Source: Sipunculus nudus (taxonomy: Eukaryota > Annelida > Sipuncula > Golfingiida > Sipunculidae). From it: a stretch of DNA of 64,000 bases. The notes below the pieces were generated by a model. That model worked only from the letters and a program-made list of their open reading frames with translations, had not been told where the DNA came from and ran no database searches. Numbering within the stretch: position 1 is the first letter of the stretch; the number at the start of each line of letters is the position of its first letter. The position numbers and the translations under genes are program-made. This document shows positions 25,529-35,834 of this stretch, one piece after another. Location: the NCBI GenBank assembly GCA_026874595.1, contig CM049317.1:42308401-42372400 (forward strand). Reading direction: 5' to 3'.

Positions 25529-26421
25529 ACTAGAATACGGGTAACCGACAAGTGACTACATGTATCTGCCAAAATCAGATAGTGAGGCATGGATTGAGTG
25601 GCAAGGGGAAATAGAGTGAGGTATGTTGCATATTAGCATGGATGTCTGCAGCCTAAATGTGTATGTAGGTTGTGCCACCTACCACAAATCCAGAAATCTG
25701 TCCAAGTTGTATACACCTGCAAAATTTTAGGCAGAAAAGTCAAACCACTACATGTATATGAGCGATTTTTGCCCATGGCAGACAAACAAACAAACACTGT
25801 GCAAAAATCTTTGCAGGTAACCCCTCCAGTTTTGTGTATGGTAAAGACCTATGTGAGATCTAAACACATGCACAATTTTGGCCCTATCGGTCAAATGGTT
25901 CCTGAGATATGAGCTTGGATGTGTCCAGCGTTAACTAGAATGTAGGTGGCCCCACCTGTCATAAAATCAAGAAAGCTGTCCACGATGTATAAACCTGCAA
26001 AATTTTAGGCAGTTATGTCGAACCACTACAGAGAAATGAGTAATTTTAGGCCACGGCAGACTAACAGACAGACGCTGTGCAAACATTGTTACAGGTGGCG
26101 CCACCATTTTTTGTGTATGTTATAAAGCAATCCAAGGGCTACATTTGTATCAATTTTATTTCCTGATCGGTCAAACGGTTCCCGAGATATGAGGGTTTAT
26201 GAGTGGAAACAGACCCACAAATGGACACTGGATAGAGAGGAAAGGTCAGAGGTCAATGCAAATTGGTTAGGCACCAGTTCACATGTGACCCGATAATAGG
26301 TGTAAGTTTGGGAAAAATCGGTCCATTAGTCTCCGAGGAGCTCTCTGGAAACGAACGCCGCCACGGCGGAGGAACACGGTCAAAAACATAGTATCCGCAA
26401 AACTTGGTTTTGGCGGATACA
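25529..26421 (-). mobile_element. HLE-3 carried inside the HLE-1 composite, copy 2
   Basis: The left end is ACTAGAATACGGGTAACCGACAAGTGACTACATGTATCTGCC. The right end is CAAAACTTGGTTTTGGCGGATAC. It sits at the same position of the host HLE-1 as the HLE-3 in copy 1 but has fewer tandem units. Confidence 0.82.
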
Positions 26422-26429
26422 AAAATACA

Positions 26430-28395
26430 GGTGGCTCCACCAGTCTGCAGAAACTAATAAAAACACTTAATGGTCAATATCCATGCAAAAAATCATGGTG
26501 ATCTCTGCATTAGTTGTTCAAATACTTCAGTTTTTGTATCAAATTGTCCATTATTCTGAGGGATACTTCGGAGTCCTATAGCTTGAAGGATATGGGTAAC
26601 AGAGACCTAATTTCAAGTTTCCACAGGCACCTTTCATGGGCCTCCTTGCATGACAAGAATGAAGATTCTAGGTCCAGTTGTTGCGATTTGTACCCTGTTG
26701 ACAGATAACCACATCTTTAAAGGTCTCAAAAAAAAGAAAAAAAATTGTAAAAATTTGAAAAAAAAATAGAGGTGGCACACCCAGTCTGCAGAAACTGATG
26801 GAACAGCTCATGATCAATATGTATGCCGAAAATCATGACCATCAGTGTTGTAGTTATTGAAATACTGCAGTTTTTGTATCAAATTTTCCATTATTCATGG
26901 GGGGGGGGGTATTTTGGACCCATACAGCTTAAAGAATATGGGTAACAGAGACCTAATTTCAAGTTTCCATGGAGACTTTTCATGGGTCTCCCTGTGTGTC
27001 AAGAATGAAGATTCTTGGTCCAGTTTTTATGATTTGTGCCCTGTTAACAGATGTTCATATCTTTAAAGGTCTCAAAAATACAAAAAAATTTCGTAAAAAA
27101 AAACAAACAAATACAGGTGGTGCCACCAGTCTGCAGAAACTTATGAAACACTCTATGATCAATATCCATGCAAACAATTATGGTTATCTCTGCATTAGTT
27201 GTTCAGATACTTTAGCTTTTGTATCAAATTTTCCATTATTCTGAGCTGTACTTTGGAGTGCCATAGCTCAAAGAATATGGGTAACAGAGACCAAATTTCA
27301 GGTTTCCATGGAGACTTATCATGGGTCTCCCTGTGTGTCAAGAACGAAGATTCTAGGTCCAGTCGTTACGATTTGTACCCTGTTGACAGATAACTACATC
27401 CTTAAAGGTCTCAAAAATGGAGAAAACAATTCGTGAACATTGAAAAATACAGGTGGCGCCACCAGTCTGCACAAACTGATGAAACATCTCATGATCAATA
27501 TGTATGTCGAAAATCATGACCATCAGTGATGTAGTTAATGAGATATTGAAGTTTTTGTATGAAATTTTTGACTATTCTGGGGGGTAATTTTGGGCCCCAT
27601 AGCTCGAAGGATATGGGTAACAGAGACCAAATTTCTGGTTTCCATGGAGACTTTTCATAGGTCTCTCAGTGTGTTGAAAATGAAGATTCTAGGTCCAGTC
27701 GTTACGATTTGTACCCTGTTGACAGATAACTACATCCTTAAAGGTCTCAAAAAAGGAGAAAACAATTCGTGAACATTGAAAAATACAGGTGGCGCCACCA
27801 GTCTGCAGGAACTGATCGAACATCTCATGATCAATATGTATGCCAAAAATGAAGACCATCAGGGATGTAGTTATTGAGATATTGAAGTTTTTGTATGAAA
27901 TTTTTTACTATTCTGGGGGGTACTTTGGGGCCCGATAGCTCAAAGGATATGGGTAACAGAGACCTAATTTCTGGTTTCCAAGGAGATTTTTTATGGACCT
28001 CTCAGTGTGTCAAGAATTAAGATTCTAAGTCCAGTCTTTATGATTTGTGCCTTGTTAACAGATGTTCACATTTTTAAAGGTCTCAAAAATAGAGAAAAAA
28101 ATTCGTAAAAAATCGAAAAATACAGGTGGCGCCACCAGTCTGCAGGAAGTGATGTAACATCTCATGATCAATATGTATGCCAAAAATCATGACCATCTGT
28201 CAAGTAGTTAATGAGATATTGAAGTTATTGTATGAAATTTTTGACTTTTCTGGGGGGTACTTTGGGGCCACATAGCTCGAAGGATATGGGTAACAGAGAC
28301 CTAATTTCTGGTTTCCAAGGAGATTTTTTATGGACCTCTCAGAATCCCAAGTTACAAGGTTCTAGGTCCAGCGGTTACGATTTGTGCCTGGTTAA
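26430..28395. repeat. Core-2 tandem array, six units of about 337 bp
   Basis: Units start at 26430, 26771, 27116, 27452, 27788 and 28125 (spacings 341, 345, 336, 336 and 337). It is unit-for-unit comparable to 19977-22260, but one unit shorter. Confidence 0.9.
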
Positions 28396-29250
28396 CGGAC
28401 GGACAGACGGACAGACGGACAGACGGACAGACGGACGACGGACAAAGAGTGATCGCTATAGCTCAGATGACTTTCAGTCAGCTGAGCTAAAAAACCATAA
28501 AGTCCAGTTCCTTCAGAGATCTCTGGTTACTGTTTAGTGTAGAATCTAGCGTATGGTTAGTACCATATAGATCTAGTCTTTCTGAGTTTAGCGGTCTTCA
28601 ACTGATCTTGCTTGTCTTTGTTTACGTATAGCTTAGAGTCCTTGACCTTGCTCGTGTAGCAATGGTTTCTCGGCTTACGGCGGTTAAGTATCTAGGTCAA
28701 GCTGAACTAGGCCGGCAGGTGACGAGCGCGCTCTCTCTATATCGCCAATACGAAGCTCTTTCGGCAGCACGGCTGAGTTCTTATGAGCTGGGTCCTTGCT
28801 TCATGTAGAAGCTTGCTTCTAAGCTTGCTTCTATGCCGTTCCTGGCGTTTCAATGTTCCTACTCCCGTTCGTGCGTGCTGCCACCTCAAGCTTCAAGACC
28901 CAACTGAAGGCAGCTTCCAGCGTCTCTCCCTGAACTCTGACGTCACAATCGTCGTCACAATATGGCGATCCGGTTCTCTGATTGGCTTATGGCTCAAGTG
29001 TCCCATATAAGGTTATATGTGACCTGGTTTGACTGCTAGCGTCACCATGGCGACCCACACACGATGCGTGACACGGATAAATCAGCTGATAGCTGATGGG
29101 ATTTCATACAAGAATACACAATATATATATATACAATCAAGACCTGTCAACGCTTTAGGATGACGCTTCACGTCAATATCAATAGAGAACAGACTTCGTT
29201 AAACTATGATACAAAACACCGTACATATTGTCACCTATTGTCTGGTGACA

Positions 29251-29272
29251 TCACCCCCTCCTTTTAAAGAAA
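29251..29272 (-). promoter_or_regulatory. Polypurine tract adjoining the 3' LTR
   Basis: The minus strand reads TTTAAAAGGAGGGGGTGA immediately before the LTR start TGTCACC, the expected plus-strand primer. Confidence 0.75.
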
Positions 29273-29470
29273 ATACACGGTATTTTCTCGATACATCGTA
29301 TCGTTCTATCTCACAGGGTCCAGCTAAACATATTTACATGTAGCAATACATAGCAATACATAAGGGTCATGTAACAAGTTGTCATTAGTACATGCCCACG
29401 GTCTATGACACAGGGCAAAATCTAGTACATGTTTAGACTTAACTGGCTAAACATTATAGCTCATTACATC

Positions 29471-30067
29471 CTAACACTCAGGCAGTCTGCTAAGAAAATC
29501 AGGTCCATGGTTTAGTTTACCTGACACTGCTTCAATATCAAATCTAAACTCTTGTAGAACCAGTGCCCATCTCATTACTCTCTTATTAGCACATTTTGAT
29601 TTGCTAATACACTCTAATGGTTTGTGGTCGGTCTGAATGGTGAACGGTCTACAAGCCAGGTACATCTCAAATTTCTGTACAGACCATACAATTGCTAATG
29701 ACTCTTTCTCGATGGTGGAGTAATTTCTCTCCCTGGGCAATAGTTTACGACTGGCATAAGCTACTGGGTGCATGATCCCCTCGTGTCTTTGCATCAGGAT
29801 ACAGCCAATACCCACATCAGATGCATCACATTTCAAATAAAATGGTTTACTGAAATCAGGTAGCTTCAGTATGGGAGGGTCTGACAGTTTAGCCTTTAGA
29901 GAACAGTACGCGTTCTCGTGTACGGGTTTCCAGTCTAGTTTGTTAGGTTGACCTTTACGCGTTAGATCAGTCAAGGGCACCGCTATTTCCGCATAGTTTG
30001 GCACGAATTTTCGATAGTACCCTGTAAGACCTAGGAATGCTCGCAAAGCCTTCTTTGTCTTAGGTCT
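29471..30067 (-). pseudogene. RT C-terminal edge plus RNase H of the Gmr1-like retrotransposon
   Basis: The frame opens at RPKTKKALRAFLGLTGYYRK, the connection after the RT thumb in Ty3/gypsy elements. It runs through a full RNase H: CDASDVGIG (Asp), the Glu in IEKESLA, TDHKPLE (Asp) and PDFLSR (Asp), so all four catalytic acidic residues are present. It lies in a different frame from the gag-protease-integrase ORF, about 20 bp after its stop. RT motifs A-E are gone, implying an in-element deletion of roughly 1 kb. No proper start codon exists. The stop lies about 220 bp before the 3' LTR, so RNase H is the last pol domain, as expected for integrase-first order. Confidence 0.88.
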
Positions 30068-30068
30068 A

Positions 30069-32996
30069 TCAGTGCTCTGTTTCCCCGTCTACACCGTCAG
30101 GATCATGTATAGAATCAGGTGCGCCCTTGGCTACCGCTGCCAGAATATGCTGGGGCTCATTTCTAGCATGGTACCGTTTCAGCATATTCACATGGAAGGT
30201 TTTAACCTTATCGCCAATCTTAATCCGATAGTCTAAGTCCCCAACCCTGTTTACAATAGTATAGGGGCCTTTCCACTGTACCATTAATTTGTTCCGCTCC
30301 GTCGGGAGTAACAACAAAACTTCGTCTCCGGCCTCAAACCTGCGCGTGCATTTACCTCTATCATATAACAGTTTGTGTCTGTTCGCTGATTTGTTCAACG
30401 CCTCTCTAGCTAACGCGCATGTGTCGCTTAGTTTGTCTTGTAGGTCCAGGACGTATTGGTACGTGGTTTTAGTCTCGACGCTAGTATCTCGCTTGGTCCA
30501 CAGATCCCTTAGAATCCGCATCGGTCCTCTAACGATCCTACCATAGAGCAACTCAAAGGGTGAGAACCCTGTGCTTTCATGTGGCGCTTCTCGGTACGCA
30601 AAAAGCACGGCGCTGAGGTACCGATCCCAATCTCGCGGTCTTTCCTCGCACATCCGTTTCAACATTAACTTTAACGTTCCATTGAATCTCTCCACCATTC
30701 CGTTGCACATAGGATGGTAAGGAGTAGTGGTGAGCTGTCTTACAGACAAAACACGGCTAACTTCTCGCATGTGGTCTGACGTAAATTGTGTTCCCATGTC
30801 AGTAAGCACCTCTGACGGCACTCCTAACCGCGCATAAATATCAACTAGCGCATCAGCCACAGAGACTGTATCTATGTTCTTTAAAGCAACAGCCTCCGGA
30901 TATCTAGTGGCATAATCCATAACGGTCAGAATATACCTGTGACCTCTCTCAGACGATGGATGGATCGGCCCAACCAGTTCCATCGAAATTCTACGCCAGG
31001 GCTCATCAATTAATGGCATCTGGCCTAACGTAGCTCCAGGCACCTTGCCTTTCGGTATGGTTTTCGGGCAAATGGGACAGGACTTGCAAAACTCAGCAAT
31101 GTCATTATTCATCCCTTTCCAGAAAAACTGAGTTCTCACGCGGTCGTGCGTTTTGTCTATGCCCTGATGGCCCGCCATAACCGCTTCGTGGCCCATCCTC
31201 ATTACGTCGTACCGTAACGTCTGAGGTACCACCACTCGAGATCCATCTTGATCTCCCCGTTTATCACTCACAACCCGAACTAAATATCCGTCCTCAATTC
31301 TAAAGGGACTATCATTTCTAGCCTCTCTAGCTAGCCTCCAATACGGCGCTAAAGACCCATCCTCCTCCTGCGCCTTCAAAAATTCGGCCGGACTCACATC
31401 GGCAACTGGGCTTGCAACATTCAAGCTACGCGTCGGTATCTGTTTCTCTCGTGCAGCGCTCCGTGTCTCCACCGCGGACGACACCTCCTTTTGTGACTCT
31501 ACACCGTCACACACTATGCCTGAGGACCGCTCAGACTTCCACGTCGGGTCCGGATCATACGGATCACGCGCTCCCGCTACGTTACCTAGCGCTAAATCAC
31601 ATACAGCATCCCCGACCACCATTGCCTCGATAGTACCGACAAAGTACGCACAGTCCACATTAATCCTAGCCGTAGGAAATTGTCTTACAGACCCGTCGAA
31701 CAACCTACACTCGACCTGGTGTCCGGTGAACTGATTCGGCTCCACGTACGACTCACGTATTCCTGCCGAGGAACATCCCGAATCCCGCAGCACCCTCGCT
31801 GACTTACCATTCACCAGCCCTTCACACACAGGTAACGAGATTCCGCCTTCTGTCTGGGCAGCAAATCCTAACGACTGACTCGGACTCTCTACTTCCGGTT
31901 TCACCGCACCGACTGTCTCCGTTTCCGCCTCGACTACTGCCATTGACATAGTCTCCGGTTTCTGTTTTGGGTTATACGGGGGGCTAAAATTAGTCCTATA
32001 CCTCTGCTGATCGCCAGCAGCACGCCCTACTTGAGGGGAAGACCTAGGCCTCGACCGGGCACTAGTCTTACATTCCCGCGCCTTATGTCCCAGTTCATTA
32101 CATAAATAACATCTGATGCCTCCTGATGGCTTAAATGTCTGACCGTCCGGACTGCGCTCAACCTCTCGCTTCTCTCTAGGCTGAGATACCGGTTGCGCTG
32201 GACGCGGCACATTATTGCCATAACGAGGACTTGCTGTAAGGCTGTGTACACCGTGAGCCTCCGTATAACTCTCGGCTAAGTCTACCATACTATCAAAGTC
32301 ACGACACCGTCTCTCTTTCAAAAACATAGAGAGATCCCTACTACAGCAGTTTACGAACTGCTCACACATCAACAGGTTAACTACCCCGTCGTAGTCACCT
32401 CCGACCCCTGCCATCCCTATCCAATGGTCTAGGTATCCACTCAGTCTCACCGCAAACTGACTCGGCGTTTCGCCTCGCTCAGGCCTACAAGTCCGAAACT
32501 TGTGTCCATAACCCTCTTCGGTCATTTGGTATCGCTTTAACAAGGCTATCTTTAACTTATCGTAATCCATGGCCTCACTAACCGATAACTGTGTGTAAGT
32601 CCCTAGCGCCTTACCCCGCAGTAACGGACTCAGGTGTAACGCCCAATTCTCCCTATCATAGCCTTGACATACAGCTAATCGTTCAAATCGCTCAAGAAAC
32701 GCATCTAGCTGATCGTGAGCCTCATCAAAAGGTGGAAGCTGGATTTTCGGGAATACATCCCTACTTCTCTCTTCTTTAACCCCAGAGTCAGACTTTAACC
32801 TTAGAACCTCTAATTCGTGGGCTCTAGCCTCTCGCTCACGCTCTAATTCCCGCTGTTCCTTCTCTATTTCACGTTGCCTGGCTCTTTCCTCACGTTCTTC
32901 ATCCGCACGCCGTCTAGCCTCAACATAATCTTGTAAAGCCTGGTCCTTAAGCCCCAAGGCCTGTCCGCATCTAACAAGTGACTCTAACGATTCCAT
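30069..32996 (-). CDS. Gag-protease-integrase polyprotein of the Gmr1-like retrotransposon
   Basis: An intact 975-residue frame. Residues 27-62 form a charged Arg/Glu-rich coiled coil. Residues about 80-250 are a capsid region with KFRTCRPERGETPSQFAVRL and EQFVN motifs, similar to the gag from which vertebrate SCAN domains derive. A CCHC zinc knuckle (CYLCNELGHKAREC) is at 296-309. An aspartic protease follows, with DSG at 405-407 and a DLALGN flap-like motif at 467-472. Integrase follows directly: a zinc-binding H603/H610/C640/C643 set, then a catalytic core with D733 and E769 exactly 35 residues apart, and a GPY module near 910. The first catalytic residue, expected Asp in the 'M-D-LVGP' motif, is Glu673. 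No reverse transcriptase lies between protease and integrase. The frame stops just before the RNase H remnant. Confidence 0.93.
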   Translation of the reverse strand: MESLESLVRCGQALGLKDQALQDYVEARRRADEEREERARQREIEKEQRELEREREARAHELEVLRLKSDSGVKEERSRDVFPKIQLPPFDEAHDQLDAFLERFERLAVCQGYDRENWALHLSPLLRGKALGTYTQLSVSEAMDYDKLKIALLKRYQMTEEGYGHKFRTCRPERGETPSQFAVRLSGYLDHWIGMAGVGGDYDGVVNLLMCEQFVNCCSRDLSMFLKERRCRDFDSMVDLAESYTEAHGVHSLTASPRYGNNVPRPAQPVSQPREKREVERSPDGQTFKPSGGIRCYLCNELGHKARECKTSARSRPRSSPQVGRAAGDQQRYRTNFSPPYNPKQKPETMSMAVVEAETETVGAVKPEVESPSQSLGFAAQTEGGISLPVCEGLVNGKSARVLRDSGCSSAGIRESYVEPNQFTGHQVECRLFDGSVRQFPTARINVDCAYFVGTIEAMVVGDAVCDLALGNVAGARDPYDPDPTWKSERSSGIVCDGVESQKEVSSAVETRSAAREKQIPTRSLNVASPVADVSPAEFLKAQEEDGSLAPYWRLAREARNDSPFRIEDGYLVRVVSDKRGDQDGSRVVVPQTLRYDVMRMGHEAVMAGHQGIDKTHDRVRTQFFWKGMNNDIAEFCKSCPICPKTIPKGKVPGATLGQMPLIDEPWRRISMELVGPIHPSSERGHRYILTVMDYATRYPEAVALKNIDTVSVADALVDIYARLGVPSEVLTDMGTQFTSDHMREVSRVLSVRQLTTTPYHPMCNGMVERFNGTLKLMLKRMCEERPRDWDRYLSAVLFAYREAPHESTGFSPFELLYGRIVRGPMRILRDLWTKRDTSVETKTTYQYVLDLQDKLSDTCALAREALNKSANRHKLLYDRGKCTRRFEAGDEVLLLLPTERNKLMVQWKGPYTIVNRVGDLDYRIKIGDKVKTFHVNMLKRYHARNEPQHILAAVAKGAPDSIHDPDGVDGETEH

Positions 32997-33694
32997 GGTA
33001 ACGCTCTAACCTAGTAAGATTCCAGTATCTAGTAATATCCGCTCTTAAAAATCCGTAAATACGTACTGTTAAAGCCAACCTAACGAACCGGCGGTATCCG
33101 TACAATAACACTACGGTAGCTCTACGCATCAAAATCTACTTATACGGACGGACGGACGGAAGGTCGGACGAAGGGTCAGACGGATGGACGGATGGATATC
33201 AAGATATCAATAAACACCATGCACCTATGATTACCATGCCAATCGGGAGGGGTAAACTTACCTGTCAAGAGACCCTACCACGTGACCAATCACAAACTAG
33301 TGTAGAAAAAATTATACCAGGGCGTATCTAACAACATCAAAAATTTTCACTCTAATCTGGGTTTATATCAACCCAATAATGATGTCCAGGTATCACTGAA
33401 CTAGCATTACTCACAAAACATGCATGTGTCCTAGCCAAATCTACAAGGTATATGCCGATCTTGAAACAATGTTGTGCTTCAGGTAATATTCTCACTGAAT
33501 AAATATTAACTCCTAACAGTGGGGTAATTTCATTGTGCAAGTATACACTACAACATCAGTTTGGTGTCATTTCCAATTATTAATTCAGATCAACTCTAGT
33601 TTGAGTATATGAATGTCTGGTTTCAGTACTGTTTTCTCAGTTCAAAACTTCTGAAACTTACTGTAATTAGCCAGTTTTTTTAAGGCTAATTATA
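32997..33694. other. Untranslated leader of the Gmr1-like element
   Basis: About 700 bp between the primer-binding site and the gag start. It contains a GGAC/GGAT-type tetranucleotide tract (33147-33197) similar to the HLE microsatellites. No gene is seen. Confidence 0.6.
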
Positions 33695-33711
33695 TCCTGG
33701 CACGCTCGCCA
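33695..33711 (-). promoter_or_regulatory. Putative tRNA primer-binding site
   Basis: On the minus strand TGGCGAGCGTGCCAGGA begins 5 bases after the LTR end, starting with the expected TGG complementary to a tRNA CCA end. I could not assign the tRNA. Confidence 0.6.
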
Positions 33712-33716
33712 TACAA

Positions 33717-34802
33717 TGTCACCCCTAACTTAACGTGATAACTTTACAACGGATATATCCTATAAAAAACAATAGGATGGGTTAACGCTCGCCACTTGAT
33801 TTCATTAATCAAGAAATTAGATCCCGGTCATTACAGGTGACATTTCCAGGTTCTTTTAAGGACGTGTATAAAAATACCAGACAATCATACACCCAGATCA
33901 ATAGAAACTATGAGACATCAGGTTAAATTCACAAATATAATTCAAGACAATACTTACAAAGACGTAGATGTAAGTGTGTGTGCGTTGATGTGTCAATGCG
34001 ACAGTCCTTCACATTAAAAATACAGGATATTTACCGAGTCCGTGGTTTGTATAAAAAAACCATAAAGTCCAGTTCCTTCAGAGATCTCTGGTTACTGTTT
34101 AGTGTAGAATCTAGCGTATGGTTAGTACCATATAGATCTAGTCTTTCTGAGTTTAGCGGTCTTCAACTGATCTTGCTTGTCTTTGTTTACGTATAGCTTA
34201 GAGTCCTTGACCTTGCTCGTGTAGCAATGGTTTCTCGGCTTACGGCGGTTATGTATCTAGGTCAAGCTGAACTAGGCCGGCAGATGACGAGCGCGCTCTC
34301 TCTATATCGCCAATACGAAGCTTTTTCGGCAGCACGGCTGAGTTCTTATGAGCTGGGTCCTTGCTTCATGTAGAAGCTTGCTTCTATGCCGTTCCTGGCG
34401 TTTCAATGTTCCTACTCCCGTTCGTGCGTGCTGCCACCTCAAGCTTCAAGACCCAACTGAAGGCAGCTTCCAGCGTCTCTCCCTGAACTCTGCATCACAA
34501 TCATCGTCACAATACGGCGATCCGGTTCTCTGATTGGCTTATGGCTCAAGTGTCCCATATAAGGTTATATGTGACCTGGTTTGACTGCTAGCGTCACCAT
34601 GGCGACCCACACACGATGCGTGACACGGATAAATCAGCTGATAGCCGATGGGATTTCATACAAGAATACACAATATATATATATACAATCAAGACCTGTC
34701 AACGCTTTAGGATGACGCTTCACGTCAATATCAATAGAGAACAGACTTCGTTAAACTATGATACAAAACACCGTACATATTGTCACCTATTGTCTGGTGA
34801 CA
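33717..34802 (-). repeat. 5' LTR (element orientation), intact
   Basis: 1086 bp. On the plus strand it starts TGTCACCCCTAAC and ends TGTCTGGTGACA. It is uninterrupted and supplies the empty site for the insertion in the partner LTR ('gtttgtataaaaaaaccataaagtcc' at about 34047). Confidence 0.95.
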
Positions 34803-35676
34803 ACCGCATTAACTGGAGATCGCTCGAACAGTCCAAGAACCCATATTATCGCTCACACGTGCTTGATGGCCAATATTTACCTTTACCAGATTGTTGGATT
34901 AAAACCCCAGTGTATCATAGCTTGTCATAATATAATGGACAGTGGTCTTATCAGCAAGCACACCATGGCTAATATTGCACAGAGTGATTCTCACATAGAA
35001 AATGAAAATGTGACAGCTCAGCTGTACTCAGCACAATCAATGCCTGTTTACAAAGACATACATATGTCAGAATTCTGTCCTGGCATAGACCCAGATGACA
35101 CTGGGGCCAAATGGAAACAGTGGACCAAAGAACTTTAAACACAGCTCAGATACTTCAGAATAACGGAAGTCCAAGACAAAATAGATGCATTAAACATATA
35201 TGGAGGTTATATTGTGAGGGAGTTAGTAGAGACACTTCCACCCAGGCCTCTCCAGCCAGGGGAGGAGCCAACTGATGAGTTTAAGTGCCAATTCCCTGAC
35301 AAAGAAGATGCAATCCACAGTAAACTGTTACAAGGTAGGAAGGATGGCAAACTCCGTCGTGAGGCAATGGTCAAATGATATGGCCTGACAGAGCTCCTTC
35401 TACATGCTGCCAACAAGGAAGATATAGAATGACAGGCATCCATGATTGAGACACAGCAAACAGAACAGCAAGTAAACCGCATAATTCAGCGAAAGCCAAA
35501 GACTCCCAAGTCATTCAATAAAGACACTACCACCAGCGCCGCGACAAACATCAGATAGTCCAGTAGAGACCAAAGATTGCCAGAACTGATGGTACAGACA
35601 TGCTGGTTCTAGATATTCATGCCCAGTATCTGGCAAAACATGCAAAAAATGTGGCAAAACATGGCACTTTGCAAAA
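34803..35676 (+). pseudogene. Gag pseudogene of the older Ty3/gypsy element
   Basis: A plus-strand reading from about 34965 begins MANIAQSDSHIENENV and continues 'EFCPGIDPDDTGAKWKQW', a Gag N-terminal type. It is broken by in-frame stops near 35137, 35376 and 35428 and then a frameshift, ending in a zinc-knuckle region (CPVSGKTCKKCGKTWHFAK) cut at 35676. The family's Gag is followed by protease and RT, which do not follow here because an HLE-1 end begins at 35677. The left boundary is the ACCGC target copy of the Gmr1-like insertion. It probably belongs with 24923-25010 and 51781-53834. Confidence 0.75.
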
Positions 35677-35834
35677 CTAGGGACCCATGGGTCTTGACGC
35701 TCAGCTGCATTTGTCTATAAGGATATATGTTTATGAGGTTTTCCAAAATATTGGTCCTGTGATCAGTTTGAAGCCAACCTGTCTACCCAAACTGGAGTTA
35801 TCATCCATGAACTAATTTGTGAATGGATGGGCTC

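Larger units (their letters stand above)
25348..28488 (-). mobile_element. HLE-1 composite element, copy 2, inserted in the retrotransposon LTR
   Basis: The left end is CAAGTGACCCATGGGTCATGACGCTCAGCTGACT. The right end is an (ACGG)n tract (28397-28442) followed by the hairpin and CTAA. The other LTR has seven A residues at the target. The filled site has three on the left and four beyond CTAA on the right, so insertion was between two A residues with no duplication. The internal order matches copy 1 at 15538-22344: left arm, HLE-3, core-2 array. Confidence 0.92.
25011..29250 (-). repeat. 3' LTR (element orientation), split by an HLE insertion
   Basis: The LTR halves are 25011-25347 and 28489-29250 (about 1.1 kb together). 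Differences from the other LTR are few: a 2-base indel in an A run, a 14-bp duplication at 'aagcttgcttcta', and about ten base changes or single-base indels. Everything between the halves is the HLE-1 composite. Confidence 0.95.
25011..34802 (-). mobile_element. Young Gmr1-like Ty3/gypsy LTR retrotransposon, RT-deleted, nested HLE in 3' LTR
   Basis: Two LTRs that differ at only about 1% of positions bound 4.5 kb of internal sequence read on the minus strand. LTR ends are TGTCACC...GGTGACA. The 5-bp host duplication ACCGC is present at 25006-25010 and 34803-34807. The internal order, minus strand, is primer-binding site, leader, gag, zinc knuckle, protease, integrase, RNase H, polypurine tract. 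Integrase lying upstream of RNase H is the arrangement of Gmr1-like elements, a Ty3/gypsy lineage with copia-like pol order. The reverse transcriptase core is missing. The element is in the sense orientation of the chimaerin-like gene. Confidence 0.93.

Noticed and set aside
30289-30546. Plus-strand frames opposite the retrotransposon polyprotein (also 31412-31734)
   Set aside because: Antisense shadows of the gag-protease-integrase frame.
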